In this document: positions 1 through 6,957 of the stretch, piece after piece
How the letters are laid out: every line of letters begins with the position of its first letter
How positions within the stretch are numbered: position 1 is the stretch's first letter
From: an uncultured Bacilli bacterium
Lineage (GTDB): Bacteria > Bacillota_I > Bacilli_A > RF39 > UBA660
NCBI GenBank assembly: GCA_934102055.1
Contig: CAKOSE010000012.1
Span: 1 to 31,227 of the forward strand
DNA length: 31,227 nt
Direction of reading: 5' to 3'
Program-made: the position numbers and the translations under genes
The notes under the pieces: model-generated
What the model saw: only the letters and a program-made list of their open reading frames with translations
The model's database searches: none
What the model was told of the DNA's origin: nothing

Positions 1-9
1 TCTCCTTAA
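1..9 (-). promoter_or_regulatory. Ribosome binding site of a minus-strand gene beyond the left edge
   Basis: Read on the minus strand the first bases give TTAAGGAGA, a strong Shine-Dalgarno sequence, with the window ending where a start codon would follow. A minus-strand gene therefore probably begins just outside the window, downstream of the carboxypeptidase gene. Nothing of its coding sequence is visible. Confidence 0.4.
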
Positions 10-26
10 TTTAATTATAACAAAAG

Positions 27-62
27 AAAAGTAGATCACATTCTTTTTATGTGTCTACTTTT
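27..62 (-). terminator. Intrinsic terminator after the D,D-carboxypeptidase gene
   Basis: An inverted repeat pairs AAAAGTAGATCACAT with ATGTGTCTACTTTT, with one bulged base and a 7-base loop. It lies 15 bases beyond the stop of the minus-strand carboxypeptidase gene. On the minus strand the second arm ends in CTACTTTTCTTTTG, giving a U-rich tail. Confidence 0.7.
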
Positions 63-76
63 ACTTTATCACTTCA

Positions 77-1282
77 CTAAATTTGTTCTAGCATTCTTTT
101 CTTTTTTAATCTATTTACTATTATTATGGTTGTACCTATTATGAAAATATAAGTTATGCATGCTAAGATGATTAATCTATAATCTGGATGTGTTTTGTGA
201 TTTAAATATACGGGTGTTGTTTTTACTAATTCTTTTTTGTAATAAATACTTAATGTTCCTATTTTACTCATGTATTTATTTGTATAATCTATTTCATCTA
301 ATCCATCGTAAATTATATTTATATCGTTTTTGTTATAATCGTTTTTTAGATAATATTTTATGTTTTCGTTTGCGGTTATATTTATTGTTTCTTGGTTTAA
401 ATATTTTGTATTTAGTGTTTTGATTGTTTCTCCTTTTTTTATTATTGTTTGGTAGTCATAATTATCAAAGTAGTAGTCATATACTTTTTTTGCATCTTTT
501 AGATGGTCTCCACGTTTTTTTGCATTTGAGCTTATGAACATGAGTGTTGTTCCTTTTTTATAAGCGATTGTTGCTAGGGCATATCCGGAGTTTGTTTCGT
601 ATCCTGTTTTTCCTCCTTTGATGTATGGTATATCTATATTATCTAGTTTTTCGTAAAATTTTATTGTATGATTTATATTTGTTCCATCACTTAGTGTGTA
701 TTCTAGAGTAGTTATTATTTTTTTGAATGTACTGTTTTTAAGTCCTGCTTTGAATAGTATTGTTAAGTCTTCCATGGTTGAATAGTTATATTTTGAATCC
801 ATTCCTATTGGGTTTGAGAAGCTTGTGTTGTTCATACCTAGTTCTTTTGCTTTTTTATTCATTTCGTTTACAAAGTTTTTTGTATTTCCTTTTGTTAGTC
901 TTGCTAAAGCATTTGCACAGTCTGCACCGCTTTCCATAAGTAATCCATGTAAGAGATCATCATATGTATATTCTTTTTTGTAATCAAGTGATGAACTTGA
1001 TGCATCTATTTGTAAGAGGTTATTGTAGTCTTGTTTTTGAAATGTTACTTTTTCATTTATATCATTTATGTTTTCTATTGCAACAAGGGCGGTCATCATT
1101 TTTGTTAAGGATGCTATGCTTACTTTTTCTTTTTCATTTTTTGTGTATAGAATTTTGTTATCATTTACGTTGTATAGGATTCCGTTATTTGAATTTATTT
1201 TTATTTCTTCAGCATTTATATTTGTAATTGTTATTATACTTAGTATTATTGTTATTATAAGTATTAACTTTGTTTTTTTCAT
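77..1282 (-). CDS. dacA: D-alanyl-D-alanine carboxypeptidase, peptidase S11 (PBP5/DacA type)
   Basis: Family role: trims the terminal D-Ala from peptidoglycan pentapeptides outside the membrane. The 401-residue product has an N-terminal hydrophobic signal (residues 1-24, ending NINA), the catalytic SLTK tetrad at about 58-61, an SGAD motif at 118-121 and KTG at 225-227, in the order and spacing of S11 enzymes. A C-terminal hydrophobic stretch followed by RLKKKR acts as membrane anchor; here it is a true transmembrane segment rather than the usual amphipathic helix. The second motif reads S-G-A where the family usually has S-x-N. I chose the ATG at 1282 because AGAGGTAG precedes it; an in-frame ATG ten codons upstream lacks a good binding site. 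The gene is divergent from the metallopeptidase-like gene at 1408. The family is clear; which DacA/DacB/DacF paralogue it is remains open. Confidence 0.9.
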   Translation of the reverse strand: MKKTKLILIITIILSIITITNINAEEIKINSNNGILYNVNDNKILYTKNEKEKVSIASLTKMMTALVAIENINDINEKVTFQKQDYNNLLQIDASSSSLDYKKEYTYDDLLHGLLMESGADCANALARLTKGNTKNFVNEMNKKAKELGMNNTSFSNPIGMDSKYNYSTMEDLTILFKAGLKNSTFKKIITTLEYTLSDGTNINHTIKFYEKLDNIDIPYIKGGKTGYETNSGYALATIAYKKGTTLMFISSNAKKRGDHLKDAKKVYDYYFDNYDYQTIIKKGETIKTLNTKYLNQETINITANENIKYYLKNDYNKNDINIIYDGLDEIDYTNKYMSKIGTLSIYYKKELVKTTPVYLNHKTHPDYRLIILACITYIFIIGTTIIIVNRLKKKRMLEQI

Positions 1283-1317
1283 TTTACTACCTCTTTTTAT
1301 TTTATGTTTCAATATTT

Positions 1318-1346
1318 ATTATAACAAATTTTTACTTTTTTTGCTA
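1318..1346 (-). promoter_or_regulatory. Probable promoter of the carboxypeptidase gene
   Basis: On the minus strand a perfect TATAAT (1318-1323) lies 35 bases upstream of the chosen ATG. The -35 region at 17-base spacing (TAGCAA, 1341-1346) is a poor match, so only the -10 element is convincing. Confidence 0.4.
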
Positions 1347-1352
1347 TAGATA

Positions 1353-1382
1353 TTGTCCTTGTGTTAAATTTTATTGTATAAT
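1353..1382 (+). promoter_or_regulatory. Probable promoter of the metallopeptidase-like gene
   Basis: TTGTCC (1353-1358) and a perfect TATAAT (1377-1382) are separated by 18 bases and end 25 bases before the ATG at 1408. Confidence 0.5.
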
Positions 1383-1407
1383 TGTTTATAAAGATAGGGT
1401 GGTTAAA

Positions 1408-2346
1408 ATGTTAGCAAAAACATTTTTTAATAAATTAAGAGATAAGTATAATTATGATGATAAGACTATGAAGGCTCTTGTTAAGATTGTTCCTTGTATT
1501 GTTAGTTATTATGGTGAGGAATATGAGTATTTGGTTTTGGAGGCTCTTTTACATACTGAAATTATTCCTTGTGATTCTAAGCAAACTATTTCTAAGGTTA
1601 TGAGTGAGAAGAGGCTTACTAGGTTTGATGGGGATAGTATGTTATGTGGTATTGATTATAAGAAGCAGGAGAGTGTTTATTTTCTTGATGTTTTTGTTTC
1701 TTATAATGATGATAAAAATATTTATGAGATAAAGGATTTAAATAGGGTTATTGTTACTAGTCATACGTATAATTATGATTCTCCGAAGGGGTTAGAGGTT
1801 CTTACTCATGCTCTTTGTCATATGGTTAAGAGTTATAAAGATGAGATTAGGATAGATGAGAATAAGCTTATTATTAGAAGTGGTATTTCTTATGAGGAGA
1901 GAAAGATAGTGTTTGGGGAAGAGATAAGCCTTTCTCTTGAGAAGAGTTTTGGTAAGGCTTTGGAAGAGGGGTTTACTATTTATGATACTGAGATGATTGT
2001 TTCTATGGTTCTTCATGATCTTTATAAGTGTTATGATTATGATTCTATATATATGATAGCATATGTTCTTAAGGAGAAATATAAGTTTATTAATGAGATT
2101 AATGATTATGAGATTAATGGTGATATAGAGGGGTTTAAGAAGTGTTATAAGAGTGATGTTGTTGATAGACTTGCTTTGATATGTGATGAGTGTATTGATA
2201 TTGAAAATGATATGCATCTTTCGTATACAAGGGAGGATAAGGATAAGATTGCTAAGGTATTAAATGATAAACTTGAGAGGGATGCTTATAGTGAACTTAT
2301 TAGTATATATGAGTATAATAAGGGTCTTATGAAAAAGGAACAATAA
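1408..2346 (+). CDS. Metallopeptidase-like protein lacking the catalytic Glu
   Basis: A 312-residue soluble protein with no signal peptide that I cannot assign to a named gene. The segment T-H-A-L-C-H-M at residues 133-139 has the histidine spacing of an HExxH zinc site (His134, His138) but carries Ala where the catalytic Glu should be. About 50 residues later LEEGF-x-x-Y-x-T (Glu186/Glu187) resembles the downstream Glu motif that supplies the third zinc ligand in gluzincin-type peptidases. My reading is a zinc-binding pseudo-peptidase or a diverged member of such a family. The ATG at 1408 follows GATAGGGTGG; the long in-frame extension upstream is spurious because it runs back through the promoter and across the start of the divergent carboxypeptidase gene. 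It faces that gene and converges on the MurJ-like gene. The coding region itself is certain; the function is a guess. Confidence 0.75.
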   Translation: MLAKTFFNKLRDKYNYDDKTMKALVKIVPCIVSYYGEEYEYLVLEALLHTEIIPCDSKQTISKVMSEKRLTRFDGDSMLCGIDYKKQESVYFLDVFVSYNDDKNIYEIKDLNRVIVTSHTYNYDSPKGLEVLTHALCHMVKSYKDEIRIDENKLIIRSGISYEERKIVFGEEISLSLEKSFGKALEEGFTIYDTEMIVSMVLHDLYKCYDYDSIYMIAYVLKEKYKFINEINDYEINGDIEGFKKCYKSDVVDRLALICDECIDIENDMHLSYTREDKDKIAKVLNDKLERDAYSELISIYEYNKGLMKKEQ

Positions 2347-2374
2347 AAGAAAACCATTTTTTAGGTTTTCTTTT
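2345..2374. terminator. Bidirectional terminator between convergent genes
   Basis: A perfect 11-bp inverted repeat, AAAAGAAAACC and GGTTTTCTTTT with an 8-base loop, overlaps the stop codons of both converging genes. Each arm gives a U-rich tail in its own direction. Confidence 0.8.
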
Positions 2375-3995
2375 AGTTTAGGTGTAGTTTTGTTTTTATT
2401 TTATCTATTATTTCTTTTCCAAATACTAACTCTAGGGCATTGTTTTTATATAGCATAAATAGATAGGTTATTACTCCGATTATTCCTAGAATTAGTACTT
2501 TTATAAATATTAGTATTGTTTTTTCTGGATGTCCTATTACGAAGTTTAATCCTGTTACTATTATTGTCATTATAATAAGTGGTATTAGTATTTTTGATAG
2601 GATGTTTAGTATGTCTTTGTATTTGAAGTTTAGTTTCTTTTTTAGATAAATTAGAATAATTGTTATGGAGATTGTTGCCCCGATTATACTTGCTATTGAT
2701 GTACCGAAATATGGTTTTAGGTTTAGTTTGTTTAGCATAAGTATTAGTGGTATGTCTAGTATTGTATTTATTACTAGTCCTGTTAGGGTACTTATTATTA
2801 CTAGTTTGAATTTTTTAAATCCCTGTAGTGATGTGCTCATTACTGAGAATATTCCTATTACTAAACTTACTATTGCGGATATTGCTAGGATATCTCCGCC
2901 GTATTTACTTGTTCCATAGAATATTTGGTAAACATCTGTTGATAGGATTATTATTCCTATTGTGAGTGGTAGTGCTACTACTAGCATGGTACTTATTGCT
3001 TGATTAAATATTTTGTTTGATGATTTGTAATCTTTTTTTGTGTAACTTTCTATTATGTGTGGTATTAGACTTGTTATTAGTCCCATGGATATAGCAGATA
3101 TTAGCATACATATTTTTGGAGCCCATGTACATACTATGCTTGATATTAGTTGACAGGTGTTTGAGTCTATTCCTATTATGTAAAGTCCTTTTATTATTAG
3201 TTTCATGTCTATTATGTTGTATAGGTCGTTTGTTATTGAAATTATTATAAGTGGTATACAATATAGGACTATTTTTTTTGCTAGTTGTTTGTTTGTGATG
3301 GTGTCTTTTTTGTTTGTTTTCTTTTCTTCGAATAGTTTTTTGTTTTTATTTATTTTTATTTTTAGATAGATATATGCTCCGAGTGCTCCGAAGAATGCTC
3401 CTAGAAGGGCTACTGAGACTCCTACTGGGATACTGCTTTTAAATATATTTATTGATAGGTATGATCCTACTAGAATTATTATTATTCTTATTATTTGTTC
3501 CCATACTTGGCTTATTGATCCTGGGGATATGAATTTATGTCCTTGTAAATATCCTCTTAATACACTTATGTATGGTGTTATTATTAATGAAAATGATATT
3601 GCTTTTATGACTAGGCTTATGTCTTTTTTATTGGTGGCATCTATACCATTTATGAAGAATTGTGCGAATGTGTCTGAGAAGATAAATAGTATTAGAAAAG
3701 ATAGTACTGAGAATGTGAGTATTATTTTTTTTCCTACTTTGAATGTTCTTTCTTTTGCATCGTATTTATCTAGTGCTAGGTATTCGCTTATTATCATACT
3801 TATTGCGATTGGTATTCCTGCGGTTGATATGTTTAGAAATAAATTATATATATTATAGGCATATGAGTATAGTACTCCACCTTCTTCTCCGATTATTTTA
3901 TAGAATGGAATAACGTAAAGGACTCCTAGTATTTTTGTTATTATTATTGCTATTGATGCTACTAGTGTTCCTTTTAGGAAGGAATCTTTTTTCAT
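2373..3995 (-). CDS. murJ: Lipid II / oligosaccharide flippase, YtgP (MurJ) family
   Basis: A 540-residue polytopic membrane protein of the MATE-like MVF/MOP flippase superfamily. The N-terminus runs G-T-L-V-A-S, then GVLYVIPFYKIIGEEGG and an ISTAGIP motif, which closely follows Bacillus YtgP, the protein with lipid II flippase (MurJ) activity. Hydrophobic segments recur over the whole length, about 14 as expected for the fold. Length is typical. The relative SpoVB, which acts in spore cortex synthesis, has the same fold and cannot be fully excluded, but the N-terminal motif favours YtgP. The ATG at 3995 is preceded by AGGTGATAAA. It sits in a small cell-wall neighbourhood with the carboxypeptidase gene, on the same strand but separated by a convergent gene, and has its own promoter. 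Confidence 0.85.
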   Translation of the reverse strand: MKKDSFLKGTLVASIAIIITKILGVLYVIPFYKIIGEEGGVLYSYAYNIYNLFLNISTAGIPIAISMIISEYLALDKYDAKERTFKVGKKIILTFSVLSFLILFIFSDTFAQFFINGIDATNKKDISLVIKAISFSLIITPYISVLRGYLQGHKFISPGSISQVWEQIIRIIIILVGSYLSINIFKSSIPVGVSVALLGAFFGALGAYIYLKIKINKNKKLFEEKKTNKKDTITNKQLAKKIVLYCIPLIIISITNDLYNIIDMKLIIKGLYIIGIDSNTCQLISSIVCTWAPKICMLISAISMGLITSLIPHIIESYTKKDYKSSNKIFNQAISTMLVVALPLTIGIIILSTDVYQIFYGTSKYGGDILAISAIVSLVIGIFSVMSTSLQGFKKFKLVIISTLTGLVINTILDIPLILMLNKLNLKPYFGTSIASIIGATISITIILIYLKKKLNFKYKDILNILSKILIPLIIMTIIVTGLNFVIGHPEKTILIFIKVLILGIIGVITYLFMLYKNNALELVFGKEIIDKIKTKLHLN

Positions 3996-4010
3996 TTTAT
4001 CACCTAACTT

Positions 4011-4039
4011 ATTATATCATAGGGAAAGTAACATATCAA
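4011..4039 (-). promoter_or_regulatory. Sigma-A promoter of the murJ-like gene
   Basis: On the minus strand TTGATA (4034-4039) and a perfect TATAAT (4011-4016) are separated by exactly 17 bases, 15 bases before the ATG. This is one of the best promoter matches in the window. Confidence 0.75.
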
Positions 4040-4113
4040 TTTATTATTTGTTTCTTGGTTAAGTGTATAATTATTTTGTTATGTGTGATAAAATATATTT
4101 CTGGAGGTATTAT

Positions 4114-6276
4114 ATGTCATATATCAAGGGTAATTTTAAAAAATATATTTTTAGAACTGATAAGAATTATACTGTTGGTCTTTTTAAGGTTTATGAAACT
4201 GATTTGGAGGGGCTTTCTTCTACTGTTACTTTTACTGGTTATTTTGGTGATTTAAATGAAAATGATAGTTATCTTTTTAAGGGAGAACTTGTTAATCATG
4301 ATAAGTACGGTAAGCAGTTTAGTGTTATTTCTTATGAGGTTTTGTTACCTAGTGATGAGGATCATATAATAGATTTTTTATCTAGTGAACTTTTTAAGGG
4401 TATTGGTTTAAAGAAGGCTAAGAGTATTGTTGATACTTTGGGCTCTAATTGTTTAACTCTTATTCTTGATAATAAGGATATTTTAAAAAGTGTTCCAGGT
4501 GTTACTTCTAAACAGATTGATGTTATATATGATAGTTTATTTATGTATAAGTCTAGTTATGATAAAATGCTTAATTTAGTTAGTATTGGTTTTTCTATGA
4601 AGGATGCTTTGAAGATAGAGAAGTATTATGGTAATAATATTGATCTTGTTCTTACTAGTCCTTATCAAATGATTGGGGATATTCCTGATATTAGTTTTTC
4701 TAAGATAGAGAAACTTAGGGGTAATTTGGGGATTTTACTTGATGATTTGGATCGTGTATCTTATGGGATTATTTATGTTCTTGAGAATCTTAGTTTTAGG
4801 ACTGGTAATACTTATAGTAATTATTTTGAACTTGTTTCTTATTCTAGAAAAGTACTTGGTGTTAGTGAGGATGTTATTAATAAAGGAATTGCTAATTTAG
4901 TTAATCTTGGTAAGATGTTTACTTATGATGATAGGTATATTTTGATGGATAGTTATAATAGTGAGATGTATATTGCTAAGAGGATTAGTGCTCTTTCTAG
5001 GAAATTTGATAATTTATCTTATTGTGATGAGATTTGTTCTTTGGAGGAGAAGCTTGGTTTTGTTTTTAATAAAGAGCAAAGGAATGCTATAGAAAAGGCT
5101 TTTAATTTTAGTTTTTCTATTATTACTGGGGGACCTGGTACTGGTAAGACTAAGGTTGTTAAGGCTATAACTAGTCTTTATAGGGTTATTAATAATCTTT
5201 CTAGAAAGGAACTTTTGAATAGTTTGGTTTTGCTTGCTCCGACTGGGCGTGCTAGTAAGAGGATGAGTATGGAATCTGGTCTTCCTAGTTATACTATTCA
5301 TAGGTTTTTGAAGTGGCAAAAGGAGGAGAATACTTTTTTAATAAATGAAGATAATAAGAGTGATGCTAAATTTGTTATAATTGATGAGGCTAGTATGCTT
5401 GATAATGATCTTTTTTATAATTTGCTTCTTGGTCTTAAGGCTAATTGTCATATTGTTATGATTGGGGATTATAATCAGCTTCCTAGTGTGGGTGCGGGAC
5501 AGGTTCTTAAGGATTTGATAAGTAGTGATGTTATTCCTGTTACATATTTAAAGACTTTGTATAGGCAGGATAGTAATTCTAATATTAATTTTTTAGCACA
5601 TGATATTATTTCTGGTAAGCTTGATATGTCTTTGTTTAATGAGAGTGATGATCTTACTTTTGTAAGTTCTGATGGTAATGATTTAAAGAATTGTCTTAAT
5701 GATTTTTTAATAACTTATAAGGATATGTCTATTTATGATCTTCAGGTACTTGTTCCTATGTATAAAGGAGATAATGGTATAGATGCTCTTAATATGTATA
5801 TGCAGGGTATTTTAAATGAAAAGGATAATTATAAGAATGAGTTTTTGCATAATGGGATAATTTATAGAGAAGGAGATAAGGTTATTCAACTGGTTAATAG
5901 TGTTGAAGATAATGTTTTTAATGGAGATATAGGTGAGGTTGTTAGAGTAGTTAAAGGTAAGAAGAAGGAAGTTGTTTGTGATTTTGATAATAATATTGTA
6001 AATTATGGTGTTTCTTCTTTTGAAAATTTTAAGCTTGGGTATGCGATTAGTATTCATAAGAGTCAGGGAAGTGAGTTTAAGGTAGTGATTCTTCCTGTTC
6101 TTAATAGTTATAATTATATGCTTTACAGAAAACTTATATATACTGCGGTTACTAGGGCTAAGGATAAGTTAATTGTAATAGGAGAAGAGTCTGCACTTAG
6201 AAAGGCTATTTTAACGGATAGGGATGAGAATAGAAAAACTCTTTTAAAGGAACTTATTATTTCTTGTATTGAATAG
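4114..6276 (+). CDS. recD2: RecD2-type ATP-dependent DNA helicase (SF1B)
   Basis: A 720-residue helicase that in this family unwinds DNA 5' to 3' in repair, independently of RecBC. The N-terminal part has a helix-hairpin-helix-like GIGLKKAKSI segment, as RecD2 proteins do. Helicase motifs follow in order: Walker A GGPGTGKT at about 339-346, GRASKRM, Walker B IIDEASMLD, GDYNQLPSVGAGQ, LYRQ, ISIHKSQGSEF and YTAVTRAK near the C-terminus. No RecB or RecC partner is present, which fits RecD2. The ATG at 4114 is set by GGAGG seven bases upstream; an in-frame ATG at 4063 has no binding site. Length is slightly below the roughly 740-800 residues usual in Bacilli. A 53-residue gene follows closely. 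Confidence 0.93.
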   Translation: MSYIKGNFKKYIFRTDKNYTVGLFKVYETDLEGLSSTVTFTGYFGDLNENDSYLFKGELVNHDKYGKQFSVISYEVLLPSDEDHIIDFLSSELFKGIGLKKAKSIVDTLGSNCLTLILDNKDILKSVPGVTSKQIDVIYDSLFMYKSSYDKMLNLVSIGFSMKDALKIEKYYGNNIDLVLTSPYQMIGDIPDISFSKIEKLRGNLGILLDDLDRVSYGIIYVLENLSFRTGNTYSNYFELVSYSRKVLGVSEDVINKGIANLVNLGKMFTYDDRYILMDSYNSEMYIAKRISALSRKFDNLSYCDEICSLEEKLGFVFNKEQRNAIEKAFNFSFSIITGGPGTGKTKVVKAITSLYRVINNLSRKELLNSLVLLAPTGRASKRMSMESGLPSYTIHRFLKWQKEENTFLINEDNKSDAKFVIIDEASMLDNDLFYNLLLGLKANCHIVMIGDYNQLPSVGAGQVLKDLISSDVIPVTYLKTLYRQDSNSNINFLAHDIISGKLDMSLFNESDDLTFVSSDGNDLKNCLNDFLITYKDMSIYDLQVLVPMYKGDNGIDALNMYMQGILNEKDNYKNEFLHNGIIYREGDKVIQLVNSVEDNVFNGDIGEVVRVVKGKKKEVVCDFDNNIVNYGVSSFENFKLGYAISIHKSQGSEFKVVILPVLNSYNYMLYRKLIYTAVTRAKDKLIVIGEESALRKAILTDRDENRKTLLKELIISCIE

Positions 6277-6311
6277 TTTTTTTGGTTCATAATAAAAGAG
6301 AGGTGATTATT

Positions 6312-6473
6312 TTGAAAACTAGTAAAAAGATAATGTGCTCTTTGGGAGTAGTTATGGGAGCAGGACTTATTTGTTATGCTTTGATTCCAAGAGAAAAGAA
6401 GGAAGAGTTAAAGGATAAGTTTATGGATATGATGGATGCTGATAAGAGTTTTCTTGATGAGATGTCTTTTTAG
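6312..6473 (+). CDS. Small single-pass membrane protein
   Basis: A 53-residue protein: a short basic N-terminus, one hydrophobic helix (about residues 8-25), then a charged tail with KKEELKDKFMDMMD. This layout recalls YtxH-like small envelope proteins, but similarity is too weak to name it. The start is the TTG at 6312, preceded by AGAGGTGAT with good spacing; the longer in-frame reading from 6282 has no binding site. It follows recD2 by 35 bases and is probably co-transcribed with it. Terminator-like structure lies just after. Confidence 0.65.
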   Translation: MKTSKKIMCSLGVVMGAGLICYALIPREKKEELKDKFMDMMDADKSFLDEMSF

Positions 6474-6506
6474 TATTTGTAATGTTTTAAGAGTTTTTGT
6501 TAATTT

Positions 6507-6535
6507 GCGAGTAAATGTTATCATTGCTCGCTTTT
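6507..6535 (+). terminator. Terminator after the recD2 transcript
   Basis: GCGAG (6507-6511) pairs with CTCGC (6527-6531), extended inside by AATG with CATT around small bulges, and is followed by TTTTATT. Confidence 0.6.
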
Positions 6536-6539
6536 ATTG

Positions 6540-6548
6540 TGGTATAAT
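6540..6548 (+). promoter_or_regulatory. Extended -10 promoter for the gene pair at 6581
   Basis: TGG directly before a perfect TATAAT (6543-6548) forms an extended -10 element, 32 bases before the GTG start at 6581. No good -35 box is seen, which extended -10 promoters can tolerate. Confidence 0.5.
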
Positions 6549-6580
6549 TGTTTTATGAATAGAGTAAGTTGGTGATTAGA

Positions 6581-6949
6581 GTGAATAAGTTTAAAAGATT
6601 AATACTGGTTCAAGATGGAAAGTATGAGATGTTTGATAGTTTAAAAGAGATGATTTGTTATTTGCTTGGAGATGATTATTATTCTTTAAGTTCTGATGCT
6701 AGAGGGAAAAGGGTTTCTTTTAAGATGGGTGCTAATTCTGTTTTTAGTTTAAATGAGAATAATATATCTTGTTTTGATGAGATTTGTTTTGTTTACTGGT
6801 TGCTTCTTAATACTAATATTTTTTTACTTGAGAAGAAGGATTCAAATATTTTTACGGGTACTCTTTCTAAGTCTGGTATTTATGATGATTATATTATAGT
6901 TAATAAGTATGCGAAAAGTCTTTATGATGATTATATTGCTAGTAGGTAG
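6581..6949 (+). CDS. Unknown 122-residue protein upstream of the amidoligase
   Basis: I do not recognise this gene. It encodes a soluble protein with no signal peptide or clear membrane span and no cysteine cluster. It begins with a short basic stretch (NKFKRL), and its C-terminus ends KYAKSLYDDYIASR. The GTG at 6581 is the likeliest start, because GGTGA lies five bases before it; TTG 6569 and GTG 6572 are alternative in-frame starts. It ends 8 bases before the amidoligase ATG, and the amidoligase binding site AGGTAGGTG overlaps its stop, so the two are translationally coupled and probably work together. Confidence 0.7.
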   Translation: MNKFKRLILVQDGKYEMFDSLKEMICYLLGDDYYSLSSDARGKRVSFKMGANSVFSLNENNISCFDEICFVYWLLLNTNIFLLEKKDSNIFTGTLSKSGIYDDYIIVNKYAKSLYDDYIASR

Positions 6950-6957
6950 GTGTTTTT

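Noticed and set aside
14..19. TATAAT on the minus strand as promoter of the gene beyond the left edge
   Set aside because: The start point it would set falls inside the ribosome binding site at 1-9, leaving no leader.
1792..2217. Long minus-strand open frame opposite the metallopeptidase-like gene
   Set aside because: Rich in Ile, Asn and Leu runs typical of the antisense of AT-rich genes, with no binding site and no domain.
3004..3261. Shadow frame within the murJ-like gene
   Set aside because: Low-complexity Asn/His composition and no start signal; the flippase frame is unambiguous.
2373..3995. Assignment of the flippase as SpoVB
   Set aside because: The N-terminal motif order is closer to YtgP/MurJ; no sporulation promoter is seen, and a good sigma-A promoter is present.
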